64,000 nucleotides of DNA from contig NC_081414.1 in the NCBI RefSeq assembly GCF_030272615.1, positions 237,076,233-237,140,232 on the forward strand, read 5' to 3'. The translations under genes were made by a program, and so were the position numbers. This DNA comes from Cryptomeria japonica (lineage: Eukaryota; Streptophyta; Pinopsida; Cupressales; Cupressaceae). Below the pieces are notes generated by a model. It did not search any database, was not told where the DNA came from, and was given only the letters and a program-made list of their open reading frames with translations. This document shows, in pieces, positions 1 to 10,079 of the stretch (its first letter is position 1; each line of letters opens with the position of its first letter).

Positions 1-1003
1 ATAAATTTAAAATTAATTCCATTAAGGTCAGTTTATTTTTATATTAACCTACCTTGTGACATAGAAAATGACTTGAAATTTAATTTAATGAGTTAAATGT
101 ATTCGATCAGACAAAATATTATGTTTTTATATTGACTATTCCGAACATGAACTAGTATAAAGAAATTTATTGACATTTTTACTATTAAAAGAAAAAAATT
201 AAAATTAAGTTATAAGATTGTTGTTCAATTTTTTTAGTTCTATCATAAAAGAAATTGAATGCATTAGTATTTCTCCTTCAGAGATTCAAAATAGGTGTAC
301 AATAGAATAAAATAATAAATTTCCATCAACTTTTATTTAATATTATTATTATCATTTTCAATTTTAAAAATATTACTAATCAATGTGTAAATTTTAATTA
401 TTCTATTATTAATTATTTTAATTACAATCTCTCAGTTTCTCTATTTCACCTTTTCAATATATTAGCATTTAGTCAAATATGATAAAATAAATATGATAAG
501 CTCCTATGGCTTCAACAAGGTGGTCTCATTGGTTCATTTGTTGCCAACTTATAAAACTTATAAAACTTAGTGAATGCATTAGTATTCTTGCATGTGGTAG
601 GAATTAATAACATGTACAATAAAGACTTAAAATCTAAAATAGATTTTCAGTAGACAAGTTTGTAAATTTATGTAAATTTATATGATTGACAAGATGATAT
701 GGTACAAGTATACAAGTTCAAGTCATTGGCATAGGGTAAGGTTATCTTGAACCAATGTTACATTACATATCATTATAGGTGGCATTGGAGATGGCTGCAT
801 TGCTGAAAAAGAATAAATAATTTAATACAAGTTTTAATAACAAATAAGACAAAAATCAAAATATAATAAAGACCATGCAAAGAAAAGAAAAGGCTTAAAA
901 TAGTTTGGAACAACATAGTAGATATTTCAATAGGATACAATGCATCAAATAAGTAAATTGATGGTATAAAATATCTAATATTTTGCTTTTCATAGTGAGG
1001 CTC
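1..1003. other. AT-rich spacer, no gene seen
   Basis: This stretch is AT-rich with frequent stop codons in all frames. Short ORFs near 773-1344 on the minus strand are chance ORFs or run antisense through the ORF1 gene. I recognise no protein, RNA gene or repeat here. Confidence 0.6.
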
Positions 1004-1020
1004 AACATAAAGAGACATGA
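1004..1020. repeat. Left target-site duplication of the ORF1-only element
   Basis: The 17 bases AACATAAAGAGACATGA here recur exactly at 2603-2619. They bracket a segment that ends in an A-rich tail, the signature of target-primed reverse transcription by a LINE machinery. The exact identity of all 17 bases suggests a young insertion. Confidence 0.85.
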
Positions 1021-1063
1021 TAGCCACAACAATTTAAAAATAGAAATGATATATGCTGCCACG

Positions 1064-2377
1064 ATGTCGTCCGCCCTAAGGCCGTTTGTGACTGCTGCTG
1101 CCGCCGCCGCCGCCGCCGCCCTAAGGACGTCGGCTGGTGATGTCGTCCAGTATTCCCCTGGTGCGGCTAGTGAGCCTGGTGCTGTGTATGGGAGCTTTGT
1201 GGGGGTTTCAGATGGTGATATGGTGCTTCCAGCGCCCTTTGCTGCTGATCGGGGTATCCGTGGCTTAGGGCCTGTGGTGGTTTCTGTTTGCAAACCTCTG
1301 GTTTTCAAGGTGTTTGTTGATACTGACATAGAGATCATCCACACGTCCTCTGTGTTTGAAGCTCATGGTCTGATCTGCAGGTTTCAGGGTTTTTGGCCAA
1401 GCCTTCCTCAGCTGCACACTTGGATTTCCCAAAGCTGGGAACCGATCATAAAAGGTTCAGTTAACATTTTTCCCTCAGCCAAGGGTTTTTTCATTGCTAA
1501 ATTTGAATATGCAGAGGACAGATCAAAAATCTTAGGGATTAATCCTTTCAGTTGGGAGGACAAATATGTTTTGATGGTTAAACCCTGGTTCTCAAGCTTT
1601 AATCCATCTACTGATTCATTTAATGAGATTCCTATTTGGGTTAGGCTCCCCAACCTTCCCCTTCATCTTTGGACGGATTCTCTGCTAGAGGAAGTGGGGG
1701 AGGCTTTAGGCGAATTCCTAATGACTAATAAGGAATCTTACCAAATTTATCATTCTACTTATGCTCGTATTTTGGTTAACATTGATGTCTCTAAAGGGCT
1801 TCCAGCTGAGTTAGAGATTGAATCTTCCTTGGGATCTTGGGTCCAACCACTCGACTTTGAAGGTATCCCCTTTAGATGTCGAAAGTGCTTTCAGACTGGA
1901 CATGTTGTTGCAGGGTGTGAAACAGATAAAAAGAAAAAAAGATCTGCTTCTTGGTGGAAAGGTGCATCCTCTGAACACTATTTTGTTAAAAAGAAAAGCT
2001 TCTCCCAGGTGGTGGCACAGGTTCCTCAGATTGAGGGTACGCCTCTTGTTTCTGGTGTTTCCTTGCCTCAGGAATGTGTGAATGCCTGCGGTGGCATCCC
2101 GAGTGATTGTTTGAAAAATGATGGATCTTCTTCTTCGATGGATGACCCTCCCGCATCTCAGATTGCTGTTGGATCTCCTGCTGTCTCCGCCTCTTTGGAT
2201 GCTGGCTCTGTTCCCCCTGATTATGGGAGGTCCTCTATTTTGGACCCATCCTCTTGGCAAAAGGCTCCTGCCAGGGTTGAGGAGGGATGGATTACTGTTA
2301 AAAGTAAAAAATCTAAATTGTCCCAGTCCTCTTTTGATATGACCCTTCGATCCCATAAGGGTAGGTCAAATTCTTGA
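1064..2377 (+). CDS. LINE ORF1-like nucleic-acid-binding protein (DUF4283 and CCHC zinc knuckle)
   Basis: 437 residues from the ATG at 1064. The frame is open further upstream (to 983), but that part lies in the flanking DNA and target duplication, so 1064 is preferred. Visible parts: nine alanines from a GCC run near residues 11-19; a DUF4283-like region at about residues 90-235 including IPIWVRLPNLPLHLW; a CX2CX4HX4C knuckle (CRKCFQTGHVVAGC) at residues 272-285 followed by a lysine run; and a C-terminal EEGWITVKSKKSK of the kind that ends plant LINE ORF1 proteins. Such proteins bind element RNA and chaperone it before reverse transcription. The frame is intact, unlike every other element ORF in the window. 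A domesticated zinc-knuckle gene is possible, but the target duplication favours a transposed copy. Confidence 0.75.
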   Translation: MSSALRPFVTAAAAAAAAALRTSAGDVVQYSPGAASEPGAVYGSFVGVSDGDMVLPAPFAADRGIRGLGPVVVSVCKPLVFKVFVDTDIEIIHTSSVFEAHGLICRFQGFWPSLPQLHTWISQSWEPIIKGSVNIFPSAKGFFIAKFEYAEDRSKILGINPFSWEDKYVLMVKPWFSSFNPSTDSFNEIPIWVRLPNLPLHLWTDSLLEEVGEALGEFLMTNKESYQIYHSTYARILVNIDVSKGLPAELEIESSLGSWVQPLDFEGIPFRCRKCFQTGHVVAGCETDKKKKRSASWWKGASSEHYFVKKKSFSQVVAQVPQIEGTPLVSGVSLPQECVNACGGIPSDCLKNDGSSSSMDDPPASQIAVGSPAVSASLDAGSVPPDYGRSSILDPSSWQKAPARVEEGWITVKSKKSKLSQSSFDMTLRSHKGRSNS

Positions 2378-2602
2378 TCTTTCCTGGTTGGGGTAGGGCT
2401 GCTGGTTTTTTGCAGCTTGTTGGTTTTTGGTGGGGGTTAATGTTGTTCCCCTTCTTTTGATTGGCTGGGCCAATTCTCTTTTGTGTTCTGTTTCTTTGAG
2501 TGGTCTTTCAAGTTTATCTTTCGGTTCGGGTTGCAGGTCCTTCTAAAACCTGTCTTGCATAGGGTTTCTGGTCCCTTTAAAACTTGTTTTTACTTAATCA
2601 AA
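2378..2602 (+). other. 3' untranslated region and tail of the ORF1-only element
   Basis: G- and T-rich sequence with two related phrases, GGTCCTTCTAAAACCTGTC (2538-2556) and GGTCCCTTTAAAACTTGTT (2571-2589), then TACTTAATCAAAA. This resembles the 3' ends of plant LINEs and would be the part recognised by a partner reverse transcriptase. It does not resemble the 3' end of the other LINE here (14688-20221), so the two belong to different families. Confidence 0.55.
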
Positions 2603-2619
2603 AACATAAAGAGACATGA
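2603..2619. repeat. Right target-site duplication of the ORF1-only element
   Basis: Exact copy of the 17 bases at 1004-1020, directly after the A-rich tail. Because the tail ends in A, the boundary between tail and duplication is uncertain by up to two bases. Confidence 0.85.
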
Positions 2620-5236
2620 CATTTAACATCTGAAAGTATGCATTTTATGGTGCATAACTTCTTAATCTATAGAACCATATCAAATATTTTCAAAAAATTA
2701 GAAATCCTAACTCAAAAATTAATTACAAGGCTTGAACAAGTGTAGTATCAAGATATTAAGGTTTAAATAAATAAATAAGATGACAAGTCTCTAATTTTCC
2801 TAGAATAATGTTTACAAATAAATTGAGAAATTGATGGGTGGTTTATATGAGTGTCACACTATCCAATTTTGAAGGAGAAAATTGATAGGTAAATGTCCAC
2901 AAACATAAATCCCATAAAAAAAGTACACTAGGCATAAGTAAGGGAACAAAGCGTAAAGAAAGGTTTCTCTTCTTAAGTTGCATAGAAATATGGAAAACCA
3001 AGCCAAAGTATTTGTGACAAGAATAGTGATTAACATGTATATGCATACATGATAATTAGAAGTCAAAATGGGTATATATGTGCTCAAAGAGAAAGATTTG
3101 TACTACCACCAAATATGAGGTTCACTAGGCTTGAAGGAGGTTTATCTAGCCTAGTAAGTTTTGGAAAAATTCTTAAACTATCTTTCCACATCTTTCCAAC
3201 AAATATGATAAGGTGATATAAGTTATTCTCTACATTTTTGGGATAAGTTCAATGTTAAAACATTATTTTTGTAGAGTTGTCATTGATGCTTTTAGTATGC
3301 ACTATTATGCATGAAAATATAATCAAAACTAAAGAAAGAAGAAAGTTGTTACAATAGGAGATAAAGAGTCACCCTCAATAGCTCATGCTTTCTTCTTCCT
3401 TGTGTGGTTTCCATTGGTTTTATTAGTCTTGTTTGTTTATCTTCTTGTTTCTTGGTGTTCTTTTGTTAATGTTCTATTTGATGTGTGGTTGGTTGGGAAA
3501 GTTTCATTTTATCTTATTTTTTTCCCTTTGTAGGTCTTCATTTAAGTATTAGAATTTCGTTGGCTTCTAATAACTTTTTGAGAGGGGAAGTGAAGCATGA
3601 GGGCAATGGTAGGCTATTTGCAATAATGTCACTTCTCAAAGGAAGCATTGGGGATAGTGCCACAAATTTTTGTAAACATGATGGAGGGAAAAATTACAAT
3701 AATGGTTTGTCTCTTTATGATTGTTAGAATCTATAAAAAAGTTGTGTTATGGAAAATGGAGGGTCAAAGAAACAATGCCTTGAGAAAGGTAACTTTTTTT
3801 CTTCAACTTTGAAAATCATTTCAAACGAGGCTATTGATAATAAAGAGCAGACACATCATATTGTTAGTGTTTTTTTTGGTTTCAACAAAAAATATTTCCC
3901 TTACAAGTTTTTTTATAATTGGATCTTGTTTGTATGGTGGAAAAAGTTGAGTTTGTATATGAACAATATATTGCAAATAATCAATAGACCAGGATGATGA
4001 AAATTTAAAATTATTGCATAAAGGTGACAGTGAACAATGTCTATAAAATTTATCTAACTTTCACAGAAGTAAATAAAATAATATGCATCCATAAGATTAC
4101 ACAAAACAAAAAATAATGTGGGAAACTATTTTGGAAGAAAATCCACCACCAAAAAAGTTCAAAGTTATATTTTAAGAATAAGAAAAATTTCAATGCTACG
4201 AGAGTTTATTTTGTAATTGCTCTAATTGTTACACACCAACAATGTAGAATATATCGTATGGGTTTGTTGGAATGTACTTAGGTTACTCATACTTATGAAT
4301 TCACTTAGATACATATTCATGTAAAAACAACCACCCAAATGATCACCCAACTAATGGAATGCCATATCACGTTACTAAAGTTTGACCATACATAATGCCA
4401 CCATACTACATAAACCTTCAAGTATGACCTCCACATGGATAATAATCTTGTATATTATCTATGTTGATGGACACTATGAATCAATAAATACAACCTTTAC
4501 ATTATCTATGCATATTTATGTTACCAGTATAACCACCACCACTAGCTCCTCAGTTGTAATAAATTGTACACGAACATAACATTACTCTTGTATTCTTGCA
4601 GTTTATAGTGTTTTCTTCTAAGATATTTTTCTACTCCTAAACCTTGTCGCGTGTCACTAGTTTTATTGCATGTGCTATTGCATTACCAATCCTACTCTAG
4701 AAATATTTAAATCACATGTGATTGTGAGTTCTTCTGAATACCTTGTACTTGTTGCCACATCACTATATAAAAGAAACACATATGATTTACTATAACACTT
4801 ATAATATTCCTCATTATATTTCGAACACTGTGCCTACCATACCACACTATTTAATAACTCAGTATATTTCACCATAACACAAGCACTCTTTGTAGGTGAA
4901 TACCATGCCTATCCCAATATTTTCCCTTTTGATGTTTTTGCAAGTTCTCTTGCAATGTTCAACCCAAGATATTAAACTCATTCTTATGATAGATTAAGCC
5001 CATCTCACCCCTACACCGCATGAACTTTGTAACACTTATACATGTTTTGTCAAAAAAATGTAACATTTACCCATGTTTAAGTTTTTCTTGATTTGGACTT
5101 ATGTGTTACCAACCATCTCACTTATAAAATGATACTACATGTCAATATTCATGGTTATGGAATGGTGGAAACGATTCTTCACCAAACAAATCACACTATG
5201 AATCACACATCACCATTATGCAACTCTTAAACCCTA
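2620..5236. other. AT-rich spacer, no gene seen
   Basis: No recognisable protein or RNA gene. Short plus-strand ORFs at 3485-3727 and 3749-3997 match nothing I know and lie in low-complexity AT-rich DNA; I do not call them. Confidence 0.5.
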
Positions 5237-5238
5237 TA

Positions 5239-5272
5239 GGGTGAATTCACAAAGCTGGTTCCCACTTTTGCC
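5239..5272 (+). repeat. Left terminal inverted repeat
   Basis: Pairs with 6288-6323 with a few substitutions and a small length difference. The inner half also pairs with 5284-5300, giving a local hairpin. Confidence 0.7.
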
Positions 5273-5312
5273 AACGAAGGAATTTGGCGAAAGTGGGAAC
5301 TTCGATTTTCTA

Positions 5313-5520
5313 GGTGTTCGAGCGAAATAGTGGTATTCGCTCGAACTACCCCTGGGAGTTCGAGCGAACCACGTTGCAGACTTGGGTTCGCTCGAACTGC
5401 AGGTGACTTTGTACGGGCCAAAATCAAGCCTATTGGTTCAAGTGAATGGGGGTTCACTCGAACCATAATGGATTTGAGCGAACCCCATTCGCTCGTAGTA
5501 CTGTTCATTCGAACCCTCTA
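5313..5520. repeat. Subterminal cluster of alternating GTTCGAGCGAA and TTCGCTCGAAC motifs
   Basis: About nine intact or decayed copies of an 11-base motif alternate in orientation across 200 bases, for example near 5317, 5335, 5359, 5387, 5438, 5452, 5472, 5487 and 5507. This region is far more GC-rich than its surroundings. In other DNA transposons, repeated subterminal motifs bind the transposase; that role is an inference here. Confidence 0.6.
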
Positions 5521-5699
5521 ATTTGAGGTTTCTCCCAAAAATTTTCAGAATTCTGAAGAATTAATGACTTCGGAGCTCTGGTTCAAAGAACGAATGAAAT
5601 AATCTTGATAACCCAAAAATATTAGATTGTAGTACTTGGAGCAAGCTTTCCACGAGTATAATATTGTTATATTTTGAATTTATTATGTTCTTGTTTTTT

Positions 5700-6250
5700 T
5701 AATTTTATGGAAAATTGGTTTTTCATCGAACATGAACTTCTCTGTTCAACTCATTGGGAAAAATAAGAAACTAATTCAAAAAAAATTCTAAAAAATATCT
5801 ATGCCCCTGGTATTGATGTCTTCTTTCTAACAAAAATAAATAAATTGAATTTCGCTTTATATAGAACAAGTTATGTGTTCAAACGTAAACCTATGTCTAA
5901 ATTATGACTAGTCAGACTTCAAAACTTTATAAAATGAAAAATATTGAACATATCACTATAAAACCAAATGCAAGCCCTGGATATTGATGTTACAAACCAA
6001 AATTCGAAAGAATTGAGTTTTTATCATTTATAGAAAAAAAGTTATACGTTTCGGGAGGCACCTCACTCTTAAAAAATGTAATTTGTTGTAAAAAACTACT
6101 TTTCGAGGGAGATGGAAATTTTTTTAAAAAATCCATCAAAAAAATTTGAAAAAAATGTATATAGAATCTACAAACAAAATGCTAGAAATCACTAATTTAC
6201 ATCATCTTCAAACTTTTAATAGTTTAAAAGTTATAGTTCTCGGAAGTTGA
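5700..6250 (+). repeat. Three diverged direct repeats of about 178 bp
   Basis: Landmarks recur at a constant distance: CCCTGGTATTGATGT (about 5806) and CCCTGGATATTGATGT (about 5974); and CAAGTTATGTGTTC (about 5867), AAGTTATACGTTTC (about 6047), AAGTTATAGTTCTC (about 6225). The copies are strongly diverged and non-coding. Confidence 0.5.
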
Positions 6251-6287
6251 AGATTATTTTAAAAATGTACATCTCAGTGTCAAAAGA

Positions 6288-6323
6288 GGCAAAAAAGTGG
6301 GAACCATTATTGTGAGTTCACCC
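6288..6323 (-). repeat. Right terminal inverted repeat
   Basis: Reverse complement of 5239-5272 with a few differences, ending CACCC followed by TATA. Confidence 0.7.
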
Positions 6324-6325
6324 TA

Positions 6326-6620
6326 TACTACTACCCATTTTCTTTAGTTACATGTCTTTACAAATATGCATAGTGGCCATGTATTCTAATTCAATAGTTT
6401 ATATGGCAACCATCTACCACCTCTTGCTCATCCAAGTCATTGTTCATAAAAAAGACACACATCCACTTGTCGACTCTAACTATGAAGATTGCTAGCCTAA
6501 TCCAAATCTATAAATCCATGTACACTCAACATTCTAATCACATTAATAGTACCATGATAAAGTAAGAAACAATCTAGAGTTTGCTTCAATTATTTGAACA
6601 ATATTAAAATATGTTTAGTG
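6326..6620. other. Spacer, no feature seen
   Basis: AT-rich sequence between the inverted-repeat element and the Copia fragment; nothing recognisable. Confidence 0.4.
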
Positions 6621-6824
6621 TTATTTGTTTGGCTTTGCAATGAACATACTTAGAACTCCCACTACTTTATAATTATCTAGTCTTGTGTAGACCAATGCAT
6701 ACATGAGACTTCCTACAACACTTTCATTAGGAACCTTCCTCATGTCCTCCAAATCCATTAATGTAGATTTATGATATTGTTTGACACTCAACATTACAAA
6801 AAGTTGATGGGACAAAGGCATCAC
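6621..6824 (-). pseudogene. Copia pol fragment, junction of reverse transcriptase and RNase H
   Basis: The minus strand reads MRKVPNESVVGSLMYALVYT and then a decayed form of the segment that in intact elements reads RPDIA, matching the conserved block of Ty1/Copia polyproteins (compare VGSLMYAMVCTRPDIA in the element at 31-35 kb). About 67 residues are recognisable. There are no LTRs nearby and both sides are AT-rich non-coding DNA, so this is a small relic. Confidence 0.7.
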
Positions 6825-8150
6825 AAAATGAGACATAAAATAAGGGTTTCCAATAGGAGGAGTTATAATAAATGGATTGGAATAATATATCAAGGTAGAA
6901 GATGAGGACCTAAAGTTGTAAATTTTTGGCAATGAAGTATTAGCATAAAGTTTGAAGTAAAATAGAATTAAGTTTTCATGAACGTTTGAAATTATAAATA
7001 ATAGCCAAAAATAATAAAATGAATATTGTAATTAAAAAGAATCAACAAGAGTAATTCAGGATATCAAAGATAATTCTTGGGAGATTCAAATTTAAGGTAT
7101 ATAACGTGTTGTTATAAAATTGCTATATATAATAACAAAACGTAAATAGAATCAACTTTTATCTCTTTTAAAATTTATTTATGGGTCAATAATCACCACC
7201 TAGATCACTTTTGATCACAATAGTGATGGGTTACAACATATTTTTATAATATTTAGAATTGGGAGAAAATAGATGTAGAATAAAGGTTAGGTTTCATGAT
7301 ATCTTGATGAAGGGCTATGAGTTTAAAAATGAGAAAAAAACATGCCTAAAAAACATCTAATGGAAAGAACACTTAAATTAGTGTGCAACGTAGATGAATA
7401 TTATGAAGTATGCAATTTTCATTTTATAAAATGAAGTCTTTTAAAATATTGAAATTTATTTGCATAATACCAAAAGCATAGAGAGAAAGAACACAACAAT
7501 AAGTGAAAAAGCAATGAAATATATTAAAAGGTGAGAAAATTCCTCTAAATCAAATGGAAATAATCATGTAATTTTATCCTAGCATGCATCTCAAAAGGTG
7601 CACTTATATCACCCACATTATATTGTGTACACATGATAAATGAAAATCGAGGAAAACAAGCATAGGCATAGATAAATATACAATAGGATAATGTGTGTAA
7701 GGGATTCATAATCAACCAATTCAGTGAGCAAAATTTTATTCAACCAGAAGCCCATTTTCCTCCCAATCATATGGTACAAATATATTGATACTCATAATAT
7801 GGTTTTATACATTGAATATGAGATCTAGATCTTCACAAATAAGTGAGCCTTTAACAAAAATAAATTCTCGTACTTCAATATTTAGCATAAAAATATAAAC
7901 TATTATATATATTTTTCTCTATTTACAACTTTATTAGATTAGTTGGTTTGTAGTTGTACACATCGTGTCTTAAAAGGTGCTTTAGACTTGATATTTTTCT
8001 GTAGGGGATTATTAAAATTATTTTCTTGGGATTTAAGAAAGAAACGTAACCCTTTCTCATTTATGGAACACATTTAATATTTAAGATATAGTTAATCTCT
8101 TTTTGGAGTCTATGGTATCTTTTCTATTGATGTTTAAACTTGATTTGTAT
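6825..8150. other. AT-rich spacer, no gene seen
   Basis: No coding similarity, no clear repeat. Confidence 0.5.
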
Positions 8151-8154
8151 CACA

Positions 8155-8230
<76 letters not shown>
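8155..8230. repeat. Compound CT/CA microsatellite
   Basis: An uninterrupted CT run (8155-8180) passes directly into a CA run of 25 units (8181-8230). Long pure runs are usually length-polymorphic. Confidence 0.95.
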
Positions 8231-8232
<2 letters not shown>

Positions 8233-8920
8233 TATATTCTATCCAAGGGCATCAAGATTAATATAATTAAGATTTGATTATTCAATTGTTCTTGCTTTAA
8301 CTTGGCATGACTTGGCAGCATCAGAGAGGTGATCTCTTGGGAAAATCAAGCAACAACTTCATAAAATCCAGGCATTTATTTCTATTGTATTTTTTCTCAC
8401 TTTGATCAATACAAAAAAAACTAGCATCTCATATTTGCATCCAAACTTGCTTTGTTTGGGCTACCTTTCCCTCATTTTAGGAACCAAAAATAGATTTGAA
8501 AACTTGAATTTTTATTTATATTCATTTCCCCTAAATTTTGCTAAATTTGGATGTGTATTCTTTTGCCTTGAAGTTTGGATGGGTGTGACATTTAATTAAG
8601 TGAATGGGACCCTATTCATTAGTGAATGTGTGAATCTCAAATACATTTTCCTTCTATTTTCCTCTCATTTTTCCTTAAAAAATTCACAAAGGCAAATAAT
8701 TTGTAATTTGCAGTTGTAAGGCATTTTGTAAAAATTGTAATGCACTACATTCTGAAGTGTCAATTTTTAATTTTTTTTTTTTGGGAGGTGGGGAGAGTTG
8801 TTTATTGAGAATCGGGGAGGATAATCTTGTGTTGGGAAGAAAAAGCATATAATAGATGAATTCTTGCAAAACAAATTTGATGATTTGAAACTCCTTTATG
8901 AACTTCATCAATTATGTAAT
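8231..8920. other. Spacer, no gene seen
   Basis: A 65-residue ORF at 8402-8599 has no recognisable similarity and is not called. The sequence is AT-rich with a T-run at about 8769-8781. Confidence 0.4.
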
Positions 8921-8988
8921 AACTTTGCATTGCGAATGACATCAATCTGAATCAAACTTTGCATTGGAAATGACATCAATTTGAATCA
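8921..8988 (+). repeat. Tandem duplication, 34-bp unit, two copies
   Basis: AACTTTGCATTGCGAATGAC (8921) recurs at 8955 with two changes in the unit. Not coding as far as I can see. Confidence 0.85.
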
Positions 8989-9239
8989 ACATCAACATAA
9001 TAATCTCAGTTGAGGTCACTCCTTCATCTTCTATTGCTTCATTCTTAGATTCCAGTGATTTAGTGCATTAGGTTCTTATCAATCTTCCAGAGATAGCTAC
9101 TTGGTAACATTTCTACTAGATATTGTATCTTTCTTTATAAATTCCCACATTGTTTACTTGTAGAACACTATTAATGACACCAATCTTCTATTTGGTGACA
9201 GTTACATCAACATTGTTGTCTCTTCATGTTCATCATTAG

Positions 9240-9851
9240 ACCATATTCTTTCTTTGGTTACATTGTCTTCTATCATGGCGACATTAGATTCACATTGGTC
9301 CAGCTATAGCCGTACATCCATGGTCCGTGCTCTTGAAAATTCTATGGTACATGATTCATCTTATCAACAATTGTCACATGTTAGCATTGGCTTGGAGATC
9401 TTTGATCATACATCATGGGCATCTTAATCATGTGCAAAAATTAGAGACTTTATTCATATTAAGTTTTCTTTCCTCCTATTTATTTTGAAGAATGGGAAGA
9501 TTACATACTCGTGTTCTTCTATTTATTTCTAATATGAGGAATGTTGTCCAATGGGCTTGGATTAGTTTCAATGTTCATTGTTTGGCATCTAACATCATTG
9601 CATGAGATTCTTCATTGATGGGGGTGCGGGGACCACATGGTCTCACTTCTTCTTCTCCTATATGGGAACACTTTTTTTCTCACATGAGGTTTTGTACTTC
9701 TCATCTTGTAGAGAGCATATCTTATCCTTGTTTTAGGAGGGAGTTTTTTCCCATGAGGTTTTCTCCTGGTCTTTATGATGTGCATTGTACTTGGGTACCT
9801 TATTAGGTTTTGATGTTAGGACCAACTCTTTTTCCTCACCTAAGCTATGCT
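9240..9851 (+). other. Probable 3' internal remnant of an LTR retrotransposon
   Basis: This segment runs directly into a polypurine tract and an LTR. It contains repeated phrases such as CACATGAGGTTTTGT and CCATGAGGTTTTCTCC, the kind of non-coding 3' sequence found before plant 3' LTRs. No pol domain is recognisable. Where the element starts on the left is unknown. Confidence 0.4.
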
Positions 9852-9864
9852 TAAGGGGTGGGGG
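9852..9864 (+). other. Polypurine tract
   Basis: TAAGGGGTGGGGG directly precedes the TG that opens the LTR at 9865, the position where plus-strand DNA synthesis is primed. Confidence 0.6.
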
Positions 9865-10079
9865 TGTTAGTGTATAATCATGCTTAGGTGGCTTCCTAAG
9901 TGTAATATTGCTTATGTGGCAAGGTAGGTAGGGTGTAGGTAAGACATCTCTCCCATACATGTACATCCTTCCTATGAATTTATCATTCATTTTAGCAATC
10001 AATCTTCTATTTTCTCCTTGCAATTTTGCTTCTTTCTTGTTTTCATTATGCCTAGTTTTCCTTGCTAATCTCACTAACA
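9865..10079 (+). mobile_element. Short 3' LTR (215 bp)
   Basis: Starts TGTTAGTG and ends CACTAACA, an 8-bp terminal inverted repeat, and is preceded by a polypurine tract. No second copy was found in the window, so the 5' part of the element is lost or too decayed. The minus-strand ORF across it (9733-10110) is a shadow. Confidence 0.6.

Larger units (their letters stand above)
1021..2602 (+). mobile_element. ORF1-only LINE-derived element (half-LINE)
   Basis: A 1.58-kb insertion bounded by a perfect 17-bp duplication. It holds one ORF with a DUF4283-type domain and a zinc knuckle (LINE ORF1), about 220 bases of 3' untranslated sequence, and an end reading TACTTAATCAAAA, like the A-rich tails of plant LINEs. 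No endonuclease or reverse transcriptase follows. Its base composition is clearly more GC-rich than the DNA on both sides. The most likely reading is a non-autonomous element moved by the enzymes of a full LINE. A one-off retrocopy of a truncated LINE transcript is the alternative. The first about 40 bases, AT-rich, may be leader or untemplated filler. Confidence 0.75.
5237..6325. mobile_element. Non-autonomous DNA transposon with terminal inverted repeats
   Basis: The ends are imperfect inverted repeats: 5239-5272 (GGGTGAATTCACAA, then TGGTTCCCACTTTTGCC) against 6288-6323 read in reverse. Both ends are flanked by TA or TATA, so the target duplication may be TA, but this is ambiguous. The element is 1.09 kb and has no ORF. 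The left end also folds on itself: 5258-5274 pairs with 5284-5300 with one mismatch. Inside are a cluster of TTCGAGCGAA-type palindromic motifs and three diverged repeats of about 178 bp. TA duplication would suggest a Tc1/mariner-like family and TAGGG ends would suggest hAT; I cannot decide. Confidence 0.65.

Noticed and set aside
895-2356. Minus-strand ORFs (149, 81 and 181 codons) over the ORF1 gene
   Set aside because: They are shadows of the intact plus-strand ORF1, which has a recognisable domain and a zinc knuckle.
3485-3997. Two adjacent plus-strand ORFs of about 80 codons
   Set aside because: No recognisable family, no codon pattern different from the surroundings, and no transcript signals; length is within chance for this DNA.
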